Shown here piece by piece: positions 36,301-44,740 of a stretch of 64,000 nt of DNA. Each line of letters begins with the position of its first letter. Within the stretch, counting starts at the first letter, position 1. The DNA comes from Omphalotus guepiniiformis. Its lineage: Eukaryota > Basidiomycota > Agaricomycetes > Agaricales > Omphalotaceae. The DNA is taken from NCBI GenBank assembly GCA_028554645.1, contig JAQOOI010000019.1:806001-870000 (forward strand), given 5' to 3'. The position numbers and the translations under genes were made by a program. The notes beneath the pieces were generated by a model, which searched no databases, was not told the DNA's origin, and saw nothing but the letters and a program-made list of their open reading frames with translations.

Positions 36301-37045
36301 AAAGAAAAGAAACATATTGCGTAATCTCCGACATATTCAACTCCCTCGTGAACGTAATACCCACATTATACACCTTCCCACCCTGTCGAGGCCCATTATC
36401 CCCCGCTTCATAAAACGGTACACGTATATCCAAAGGCTGTGGTAGCCTCTGCGCAGAAACAAGCCTCTCACTCTTATCATGAGCAATAGACCCCACGAAA
36501 CCCTGACAAGCAGGACTCTGTTCCATCAATTCGAATATCCTTCCCTTAATCCTCCCAATATCAGCCTTGGGAGTGATTTCGACAGAGTAATCGTATATAG
36601 GTTTCGTGGGTACGCGTACAGCGAAGAAGTTTGCGCGGAGGGTTATTGGGATACCGGAGGTTCCGTATCCTGGACGAAGAGGACGACTCGGGTCGGAGGT
36701 TTTGACGGTTTTGAAGGAATTGATTAGTTGAGTTTCGGCAGGGCCGGAGAGACGTTGGTCGATGGGGGCTGGGGAACCAAAGATGATGGGACCACCTGAG
36801 CCACGACCGCGACCCCCGCCGCCGCCTCCTCCGCCTGGTCCGCCTCTGCCTCGTTGTCCTCCTCTGTCATAGCCACCTGGGCCACCTGGGCCACCTGGGC
36901 CTCCAGGGCCTCCACGTGTTGGCCCACCACCACCACCTCTGCCTCGTTGTCCGCCTCGGTCGTACCCACCACCTCCACCACCTCCACCTCCACCTCCTCT
37001 AGGTCCACCTCTACCTCGCGGTTGTTGACCTCCTCTGTTGCTCAT
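33379..37045 (-). CDS. Argonaute (AGO/QDE-2-like) RNA-silencing effector
   Basis: Binds small RNAs and represses or slices targets. The start MSNRGGQQPRGRGG is at 37045, opening an RGG/Gly-rich tail of about 95 residues. The ArgoN domain has RPGYGTSGIPITLRANFFAV. A linker, PAZ and MID follow: YRLSPGVIAFQGFFTSVRPS, KRRHPLKAIGT, RQATYVPAELCEIEPGQVY and PSFVLVLLSKRDKYIYPGIK. PIWI has MMVGIDVTHRGPGS, FVFRDGVSEGQY and LQAHAGIQGSVKATHY, so the Asp, Asp and His of the DEDH tetrad are present and slicing looks possible. A second Gly/Arg-rich insert (SGGGRGRGGGGGRGGG) lies just before the C-terminus. The last intron must end GATATGTTAG, giving GTGLHEDMRGSMFYI-stop at 33379, the conserved Argonaute tail. 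It shares a divergent promoter structure with an NTF2-like relic. Confidence 0.93.
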
Positions 37046-37505
37046 ATTCGTAGTTCAGTCAAAAGATATGTGTTGTGAAGGGGGCTGTAAATGCGGTACC
37101 CTTGATCTGAGTCAAGGTTTAAGTAGCATACGTGTGTATGCTGTTGTGATGTCCCACCACGCCTTTTGCAGCCACTCAATTACAATCGGGCGCTTTGTAC
37201 CTTCTATTTGTATAGGATATGAATATATTCGGCTTCTCGCGGTTACTGACGCTTGGGTATTGCCCTGTGGTTGAGTACGTGTACAGGGAGCGTGTTTGTC
37301 GTGAATCGATACCGAAGATAGTTGTAGCAGAGATATTCTCATTAGGAGAAGGCAGAGTCGAAGACATTAGAGTAGACAGAGAGCAAGAGTGCCGTTTTCA
37401 GTGCCGTGATAAACGCCGGCGGCAAGTTAAGTGCTGTACAGTCCGAAAGCGGAACACAATGACATCATAGCCAAGCGTCGTTTCTTACACACCCACACAA
37501 TCGCA

Positions 37506-37640
37506 ATGCAAAGACCCATCCAAAGAAACAACGACTGTAGTAATCCCTCTTAACAACCGCAGTCTCCCTTGATATCCAAAAGCAACAACAAAGAGGTATC
37601 TTACCCCTGTTGTGTAATGTGATATCTACGTCTTCGACGA
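37506..37640 (+). pseudogene. Relic of the NTF2-like gene, first exon
   Basis: Sequence from ATGCAAAGACCCATCC aligns base by base with the first exon of the intact gene at 39041, including GAAAcAACgaCtGTaGTAA, CAACCGCAGTCTCCC and GAGAGGTATCTTACCCC-like blocks. One inserted base after the start and several indels destroy the frame, and similarity fades after TGTGTAATGTGATA. It lies in the same divergent position relative to Argonaute as the intact gene does to the truncated Argonaute copy. Confidence 0.8.
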
Positions 37641-37757
37641 GGGGTTAGATATCCCGAGCGTTGTATTGGATTCTTCAAAGAGCGAGTGGCGGCGCGTTTC
37701 AACTCACAATGTGATACATAGTATTATACGATATGAAGCTTTAAGCTTTAAGGCTTT

Positions 37758-38285
37758 CAAGTGAAATCACGAGGTGGGAGGTAGAATAATGACGAGTAGG
37801 TAGATGCTCCTGTCGTCTACTTAAACGAACTTGACGTTATTGGAGAACGGAACACATCTTCATACAAGTCGGAGAATCCAGATCACAAGAAACTCGAGGG
37901 ATAAAGAAATATATCTATCTACATACACCCAAAATGGTTTACTCCCACTCCCACTTTCCCTCTCATTCCATCCTCCCTCTTCTCATCGATATCTTTCGCT
38001 CCGTCCCCGTCCACATCAATTCCCCAATTCCGCATAGCAAGATCCTCCCTCGTTCCCCAACACCAAGCATCAACTCACCCGCAACATGCACACCAAGTTC
38101 ACCTCAAATCTTCCTATCTAGCTCCACCTCGACTCGGACCTCGACCTCTAGCGAGAGCGCCGCGGGGTATGCCGTTGGCTCGCAAAGGATGTCCGCCCCG
38201 TGAATTGGGACCAAATGTGATGGGTTGCGGGCGGGGGAGCTGGGGGTGGATGAAAGCAGGGCCTCTGCCTCCGCCTGGTCTGCCT
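37758..38285 (-). pseudogene. Displaced partial copy of the SWAP-like gene (exon 1 and intron 1)
   Basis: In one frame it reads SSTPSSPARNPSHLVPIHGA then AALSLEVEV, against the SWAP-like protein's SSRDPSHFVQIHEADI and AALSLEVEV. Further down, GTGGGAGTAAACCATTTTGG matches the exon-1 end GTGGGAGTAAATCATTTTGG, and CTCGAGTTTCTTGTGAT matches its intron. The middle acidic repeat is lost. It covers the homologue of about 43985-44510 and lacks the rest of the gene. Confidence 0.8.
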
Positions 38286-38440
38286 GGTCCACCTCTACCT
38301 CTTGGCCCGCCTAGACCGTAGCCACCTGGGCCACCTGGGCCTCCACGCATTGGCCCACCACCTCTGCCTCGTTGTCCGCCTCCATGAAACCCGCCAGGTC
38401 CTCCTCTACCTCGCGGTGGTTGTCCCCCTCTGTAACTCAT
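38114..38440 (-). CDS. Chimeric RG-rich ORF: Argonaute first-exon copy joined to SWAP-like gene sequence
   Basis: The start MSYRGGQPPRGRGGPGG at 38440 mirrors the Argonaute start MSNRGGQQPRGRGG, and GPGGPGGYGLGGPRGRGG mirrors its Gly-rich continuation. After about residue 60 the sequence leaves Argonaute and runs through DNA copied from the SWAP-like gene in a different frame. That frame happens to give more Arg/Gly: RGALARGRGPSRGGAR before the stop. About 109 aa. The upstream 250 bases match the Argonaute promoter region (shared ATCGGGCGCTTTGTA and CGCTTCTCGCGGTT blocks). Whether it is expressed is unknown; it may be a dead fragment that is open by chance, since Gly/Pro-rich GC-rich DNA lacks stops. 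Confidence 0.45.
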   Translation of the reverse strand: MSYRGGQPPRGRGGPGGFHGGGQRGRGGGPMRGGPGGPGGYGLGGPRGRGGPGRPGGGRGPAFIHPQLPRPQPITFGPNSRGGHPLRANGIPRGALARGRGPSRGGAR

Positions 38441-39040
38441 GATCGTCACTATCGTAGTCTTCAATCAGCAAGAGTATGCGTTATGAATGTGGGGGTTGTA
38501 AAGAGATAACGTTGATATGAGTCGAAGTATACTTATTTATGCTGTTATGGTGTCCCTCCCCGCTCAATTCCAATCGGGCGCTTTGTAGCTTCTATCTATA
38601 GTATAAGGTTGATTCTGGAATGAATCTATTCCGCTTCTCGCGGTTGATCATCAAGTAGATACATACTTACTGCCGTGATTCATCAGGCCAAGTTGTGCGA
38701 GAAATGAACCGTTTCGAAGGACGTTTACTTCTTAGGTGCCATAGAATTGCCATAGAACGAATTGAAATGAGGAAAAGATGAAGAGAAAACTGATCACAAA
38801 GTTGGTCACATACATCCTTCTCGCCTACCCCATCCGATAGCTGTTGGTTCTATAGATACTCTCTGGCATCATTGAGTAGGATGAAGGCGCAGTCAAGACC
38901 AATGCGCCGTTTCCGAAGTGCCGTGATAAGCGCCGGCGGCAATACGAAAAACACAATGACATCATATCCAAGTTCAGTCCTGAGTCACACTTCACTCTTA
39001 CGCTCACCCATCTTTCGAACTTCATACACCCAAAATCGCA

Positions 39041-39986
39041 ATGCAAGACCCATCCAAAGAAATAACAACCGTCGTAACTCTCCTAACAACCGCAGTCTCC
39101 CCCGATATCCAAAAAGCAACAGCAGAGAGGTATCTTACCCCCGATATTGGATTTAGACATCCTCTGTGTAATGTGATACCTTCACCTACGTCGAGGGAGA
39201 GTTTGTTGGGGATATATCAGTGTGTCGTTTTTGCTTTGGGATTTGAGTTTAGGTGGGTTAATGGTGCGAATTAACGTTGATGTTGAAGGTGGTATCGTGT
39301 TATGTCGCCGAAGATTGAGGCGGAGGTTAGGAGTGTCGGTGAGTGTATGCTATACATGTGCTACGGATGTTAGCTGATTTCGGTATGTATGTAGTACATG
39401 ATAAAGAGAAGAACGTAGTGTTTCTTGATGTCGTTCAAACGTTCCATATAAGGTTCTCGCCTTTGAAACCTGCAATGTCTAGGTTTGTCATAGTACCATT
39501 GAGCATCACAAGGCAATGCTAACGAACATTCCATTCCTTTTGAACCCCTCGAAGACTCCTTGTTCGTCTTACTCTACGTGAAATCGGAGGGTTGTATTAT
39601 ATTTCGTTCCAAGAGGACTTCTATCATCCGGATGTACGTTGTTCGACCAAACATATTTCAAGTTCCTTTGGCTAACCGCACGATTCGAATACTAGGACTT
39701 TGCATCCCTCTTGATCCCACCTTTGGCTCCGCTCATCCGGCTCGCATTGAATGGGACTAGCCTAGCGTCCAACGTTTACGCGAAAATTGCACAAACGATG
39801 GGTTTTTGGAGTGTTTCGGACAGAGCTGAACATATCAGTGAACAACATGATGGGGCGACGGGTACGAATGGGCAGGATAAGTATAAGAAAAAGGATACTG
39901 GAGGGTTGTATGATGGGAATAAGAGGCAGGATAAGTATAAGGAAAAGGATATCGGAGGGTTGTATGATGGGAATAAAACTGATTGA
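39041..39986 (+). CDS. SigF-like NTF2-like domain protein
   Basis: A small basidiomycete protein with an NTF2/SnoaL-type cone fold predicted from the family; function unknown. Five exons: MQDPSKEITTVVTLLTTAVS, AERYLTPDIGFRHPLCNV, ESLLGIYQWYRVMSPKIEAE, VVFLDVVQTFHIRFSP, LREIGGLYYISFQEDFYHPD, DFASLLIPPLAPLIRLALNG. All junctions are GT-AG with 50-75 nt introns. The C-terminus adds two tandem 18-residue units (QDKYKxKDxGGLYDGNK) encoded by a 54-bp repeat. It is divergent from the truncated Argonaute copy; the same arrangement at the true Argonaute locus has only a relic of this gene. Confidence 0.82.
39870..39977 (+). repeat. 54-bp tandem repeat, two units, in coding sequence
   Basis: Units 39870-39923 and 39924-39977 differ at only a few positions and keep the reading frame, adding 18 residues per copy near the end of the NTF2-like protein. 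Confidence 0.95.
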
Positions 39987-40252
39987 GGTTTTCGAGGTTT
40001 AACTTATCCAAAACGGACATGTGTACAGATTCAAGACGCGTATAATACACGTAGTTAATACATAGTCTTTTATGTTCCAGCGCATCCTCTTCTCGCTTGT
40101 ACAACTGCTGTTTGTCATTCTTCACTCAGCGCAGCAACATGATAATACAATACAAGGGTGTCAAAATTCCGTACTACTTACAGATAAAGGAAAATCATCA
40201 AACAAGGTTTACACACTGTATTGACAGTCCTTGCCCTCGTATTTGACGCCGC

Positions 40253-41218
40253 TCACCGAGCAGCATCTCCTACTTGAGACTCCGTTGGACGCGTCAATGC
40301 CCCATGCAAACCAAGCCTAGGCGAAACCCAATAATCCGCTTTATTCAACGCATCTTCCGCTATTTTCGGTTTGTAAGAATCAACAATATCAAAACACCAG
40401 CCTTTATGCTTTTTGTCGCGGTTGGTGTACTTGCGGTAACGACGGGAAAAGAAGCTAGAGCTGTTATTGAAAACCTCAATTTCTAGTTTAGGCCGAAGCC
40501 ATAACCGCCATGGAAAAACCTGAGGTTGGGTGGCGTGCTCGACTTTTGGTGCGTACTCGCAGACAACGATAAGAAGAGGGATGTTTTTCGGAAAAGTTGC
40601 GCCGTTCTCGCCTCGAAATACCCTTTGAACGAGTACGAGAAATTTTTAGCGGAACAAGACCGTGCTATGAAATGAAATCATGGGGACTAACCATTCTACA
40701 GTCCCTTTGAACGAATAGGGAATAAATTGGATTGTGAGCCGTTTCGGATTCATGATGATGTCGCGGTGCTGCTGATTTGAATTCTCAAGTTTTTTGAGAC
40801 ATTTCTGAACTTCCACTGGCACATTCGTTCCGATCACATGTGCGTATTGGTCGCTGGATGGATAATCATGCAGTATCTCAACCAAAGTTTCTTGGTTTTG
40901 GTTAGTTGAAGTCTTCTGATTCGCCGTCGAGCTAGCTGGTGAGGGCGAGGGCATGTTTAAAGCCTCAATGGTAATGCTTGTATCCCCTGCACGATATATC
41001 ACGACTCGGTCCGAACTTGGATAAACAGAACGGGACTTGCTCAGGTATTCTCCTTCCTGCAAGTTGAAGGACAGATTGAATAAAACAGCACTCAAAGGTT
41101 GAGAGGTGCGTGGATCCTCGTAGAAATGGACCGACTCCACAGTGAAGTCAATTTTCTGAAATGCCTCTGGCTCGTTTTGCGGTGTTGTAATTCTTTTGAG
41201 TCTGGGAGGACAGGCCAT
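40253..41218 (-). CDS. Unknown-family protein, copy B
   Basis: Second member of the family, about 280 aa. Exon 1 starts MACPPRLKRITTPQNEPEAF and contains PLSAVLFNLSFNLQEGEYL. Exon 2 has YPSSDQYAHVIGTNVPVEV. Exon 3 has IPLLIVVCEY, VFPWRLWLRPKLEIEVF and KHKGWCFDIVDSYKPKIAE. Intron positions equal those of copies A and C. The first intron (40987-41040) has a GC donor (A|GCAAGT), is exactly 54 nt and contains no stop, so splicing and retention both keep the frame. No known domain is recognised. The upstream region carries an EME1 relic in the order EME1 3' end, then family gene. Confidence 0.8.
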
Positions 41219-41399
41219 TGTTGTGAGACTGAGTGCGGCTTCAAATGATCAGATCAACACTTTGACTGGGAGGAATAGAGATACTTTGGTCGAGCGTTAG
41301 CCACCAATTTGCTTGTAGCTGATTGAGAGGCAGTTGAATGCGTCGGGGGGTTTCATAATTGAGTGATGTTGTCTCAGATGACTCGGATCTGTTTATGGA

Positions 41400-41560
41400 A
41401 TAAAACATCATGAAAGATGTAAATCGAGTGAAGATATGCATTTACCTCGCGTATGCATATCCTCATACTTTTCCATTAAGCTGCGTATCGTCGTCTGCTC
41501 ATGCAATTTATGTCGTGATGAAGCATTTTCCCGCAGGTGTCTGGAACGATCGAAGGAATG
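41400..41560 (-). pseudogene. EME1 3'-end relic
   Basis: On the minus strand it reads HEQTTIRSLMEKYEDMHT, against REQTTIRGLMEKYEEMHV in the true EME1 (about 1585-1635). GGGAAAATGCTTCATCA aligns with the EME1 block encoding WRKMLHQ, with about 40 bases missing between. Similarity continues into the 3' flank (CGATTTAC..CTTTCATGATGTTT, CATCTGAGA, CACTCAAT.ATGAAACCCC), also found at 1918-2030. It has no open reading frame of useful length. Confidence 0.8.
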
Positions 41561-42038
41561 AGCAAGATCAGGGAGGAGAATGGCGGTGGTGGATTTAAAT
41601 TTGATATGGATGATGCGTCGTCGTCGTCGCCTAAAAAGCGTGGTCAACCCAAAACCTCCGCGAGTCCAGCCAAAAGGGTGGCTTCAGCAAGTGGCACTGG
41701 CCAAACTCTTCTCAAGTTGCTGCATCATCGAATCGTTCAGTACCACCCGAAATTCCTCAGATAAAAATTCTCTTTTGGTATTTAGGTGTGGTGTTTCGTT
41801 TCTTAACTAACCTCTAGCTGCAAGCCTCACTACCCCTGTTTGCTGCAGAAGCGGCCTCTGCTTCTTCGCTTTTGCGGTTTGTCCATTCATTCAATCAGCA
41901 TTCATTCAATCAGCGCAACCACACGATGATACTTCCCATTCAAGGGTGTCAGGAATACATGTTACAAGTATAAACGAAAATCATCAAACAAGTTTTACAC
42001 ACTATATCAACAGTCTTTGTCTTCGTGTTTGGCACCAC

Positions 42039-42956
42039 TCACTGAGCAGCAGCAACTCCCGCCTGAGACCGCTTTGATTTCGACGATGCCCCGCATGGCA
42101 AGTCACGCGAAGGTGAAGGACCCGTAAGGGTTGTTTTACTCAATTCCTCTTCCGCTATTTCCGGTTTGTAAGGACCACCAATATCAATACACCAGCCTTT
42201 ATGTTTCTTGTCACGGTTGGTGTACATGCGTCGACGTGAAAAGAGACGAGAAAACAAGTTGGAGGTCTTTTTGAAAACCTCGATTTCTAGTTCAGGCCGA
42301 AGCCATAACCGCCATGGAAAAGGTTGGTTGGCGTGCTCGGCGTCTGGTGGACAGACAACGATAAGCAAACGGGTGGTTTTCGGGTAAGGTTCACCGTTCC
42401 TTGAACAACAACGACGAGAATCTTTTAGTAGAATCGCGACTACTATGAAAAGGAAGCGGCGTACCGGGATATAGACGTGGGTTCATCGGGTTTGGGTGGA
42501 ATAGTAGAGGCTTGGAAAGTGAACACATTTTCTCTGCGATGAATCATATACAAAGACTTTTCCCTTCCACCTGATTTCATTGTCACTTTACCGGCCACAT
42601 GAACGCGTTGGTCATTGGATGGATATTCTTCGCTCATCTCACACATCCCATACGGAACAGTATTTTGCTTGCTCGAAGTCTCCTGACTCGGAGGCACGCC
42701 TATTACCTCAAGTGGAAACCTTGTTGACCCTGCATATGTTGAGAGCGATTCAAAATACACATTCAGAATAAAGCATACCCAGATATTCACCCTCCTGCAA
42801 GTTGAAAGACACATTGAGTAGAACAGCACTCAACGGCAGCGAGGTTTCTGAATCTTTATAGTAATGGATAGACTCTACAGTGACGTTGATTCTTTGAAAA
42901 GCCTCTGGCTCGTCTCGGGGTGTCGTGATTCTTTGAAGTCTGGGAGGATAGGCCAT
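42039..42956 (-). CDS. Unknown-family protein, copy C
   Basis: Third member, about 270 aa, closest to copy B. Exon 1 starts MAYPPRLQRITTPRDEPEAF with PLSAVLLNVSFNLQEGEYLG. Exon 2 has RFPLEVIGVPPSQETSS, YPSNDQRVHVAGKV and the most copy-specific sequence. Exon 3 has TRLLIVVCPPDAEHANQPFP, WRLWLRPELEIEVFKKTS and KHKGWCIDIGGPYKPEIAEE. Both introns are GT-AG. The 3' flank (41880-42038) is also shared with copy B (40120-40252), so B and C are tandem duplicates with flanks. The function is not recognised. Confidence 0.8.
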
Positions 42957-43203
42957 TGCTGGTGAGTTGACTGGAATGAATAAAAGAAACTTTCGTCAAG
43001 TGTTGTTTGTGTTCTGACAATTTCTGAGACGCAGTTGAGACAAATTTCCGAGTCCGAGACATCGACGTTCAAGTTGAAATTCCCCAGGTCAGCCGGCCGC
43101 AGCTCGACGATCACCTCACCAAGGACGAAGGTTATATCGCATACAATTGAAATAAACATCCATCGAGTCGGAGACACTTATCTTTGAACAAAGTCCAAGC
43201 AAC

Positions 43204-44617
43204 CTACTTAACCTGCTTCCGTTGTGCTTTCCATATTTCCAACTTTTTCCTTCTCGCTAGTATAGCAGCTGCCTCTCCATCTATCTCATCCCCCTCCTCC
43301 TCCTCCTCTACATCGCTATCCCCATAATCAGCCAAAACACCTAACCCCACCTCCTTCTCCTTCTCCTTCTTTTCCTTCTCCTCCAGTTCAACCCTAACCC
43401 TCGCCTTAACAGTCCTCCAAGACCGACTCCACCTCCCACGTAAAAACGCAAATCGTTTATCACTCCCGTGATTCGCGAGAATACGCATTTCGAGTTGAGC
43501 GGGGTTGGGTGAGGTTAGGATTGATTTGGCTGTTTTGTGCATTATTTCTTTGAGGGAATCTGAGGGCTGGTCGATGTACATTGTATGTAATCAATGACAA
43601 TGTCAGCGACAGTGAATAGAACACAAGACAAGAAACGCCAGATTAACTGACCTCCTCATCACTCCCACCCCAAACATCCTCCCCGTCCCCGTCCCCGGCG
43701 TCCCCATCCTCCGCCATACGACCTTTCAACCGATCCTCTCGTGCTTGATCAAGAACCCGCCGACGTTTTTCCCTTCTGTAATCGTCTACTTCATCGGGTG
43801 TGAAGAAGAATGTGTCTTCGGTGTCTGAAGGTAAGTCGGACCAGCCTGTAGGTGAATCTGGCGTCGTCGATAATGTTGTTGTTGTTGAATTTGGTGTAGT
43901 GGTGTCGGTGTGCGTTGGGGGGTCGAGTAAAAGTCTCGCGTCGTACCTATAGTGTGAAAGTGAAAAAAATGAAATGCCTCGTTAGTGAAACCGTGAGGTG
44001 GGAGATAGAATAAGGAGGAATAGGAGGGATTACATACTACTCGTCGTTCAGGAAAAAATGTTATGAAGTGGTCAAGCAAGTCACATACACTCAGTCAATA
44101 AGAAATCCGCATCTTTATAAAACTCGTAGAATCCGAATCATAAGAAACTCGAAGAATAAAATCCGTACCTATCTACCCAAAATGATTTACTCCCACTATC
44201 ATTCCAATTCCCTTTCTTACCCTCATCAATAGCTTTCCCTTTCCCCTTCCCCTTCCCCTGGGTCTTAGTATTACCCCCATCCCCATCCTCATCCTCATCC
44301 TCATCCGCATCCGCATCAAACCCACCCACAAAATTCCCCGTCTCCCCCCAACCCCATCGTATCAACCCACTCCCAGGTTCTAACCCCACCTCCACCTCCA
44401 ACGACAAAGCAGCGAGGTGCGCACTTGGCCCGCGAACGATATCCGCTTCATGGATTTGTACGAAATGTGATGGATCGCGGGACGACGGGGCGAGAGCGGG
44501 GACAGGGGCAGGGGCGCTAGGTGTAGACGAAGGGATGTACGTGGAGGTTGACTCGGAGGTGTTGCGGTATGGCACTGGGTATCTGAGTTGGTGTTTGCGT
44601 TTACGAGAGGACGACAT
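43204..44617 (-). CDS. SWAP/SFSWAP-like splicing regulator (DRY-EERY and SURP-like)
   Basis: Family members regulate pre-mRNA splicing. Exon 1 starts MSSSRKRKHQLRYPVPYRNT, with HFVQIHEADIVRGPSAHLAA, LIRWGWG and an acidic Asp/Glu run. The junction SFWVDR|YDARLLLDPP restores the WVDRYD.R pattern of the SWAP N-terminal domain. Exon 2 has FFFTPDEVDDYRREKRRRVL. Exon 3 has IMHKTAKSILTSPNPAQLEM then RFAFLRGRW, a SURP-like helix pattern, and ends in a Lys/Glu-rich coil and EIWKAQRKQVK. Intron 1 is long for this genome (about 250 nt). The SURP and DRY-EERY calls are by motif memory; confidence in the exact family is moderate. Part of it is copied at 37758-38285. Confidence 0.7.
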
Positions 44618-44740
44618 GGTTCAGAGTTGGAGAAGCGTGGGATACTTTGATTGTCCTTGCGACTCCTTGGGCAGAGCAGGGATAATAACGACAATAGCAA
44701 TGTACTGTATATACACCAAGTTATTTTCGTAATATCTACA

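Noticed and set aside
36724..37008. Long shadow ORFs over the Gly-rich start of Argonaute
   Set aside because: GC-rich GGN repeats are open in several frames; only the frame giving MSNRGG continues into the Argonaute domains.
41537..41764. Plus-strand ORF with Ser-rich and SPKKRG-type sequence beside the EME1 relic
   Set aside because: It is antisense to the EME1-like fragment over part of its length, has no promoter or partner exons, and is low in complexity. It may be a fragment of another gene, but this cannot be supported.
40120..42956. Copies B and C with shared flanks considered as a transposon
   Set aside because: No terminal inverted repeats, target-site duplications, transposase or reverse transcriptase seen. 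The arrangement fits segmental tandem duplication.
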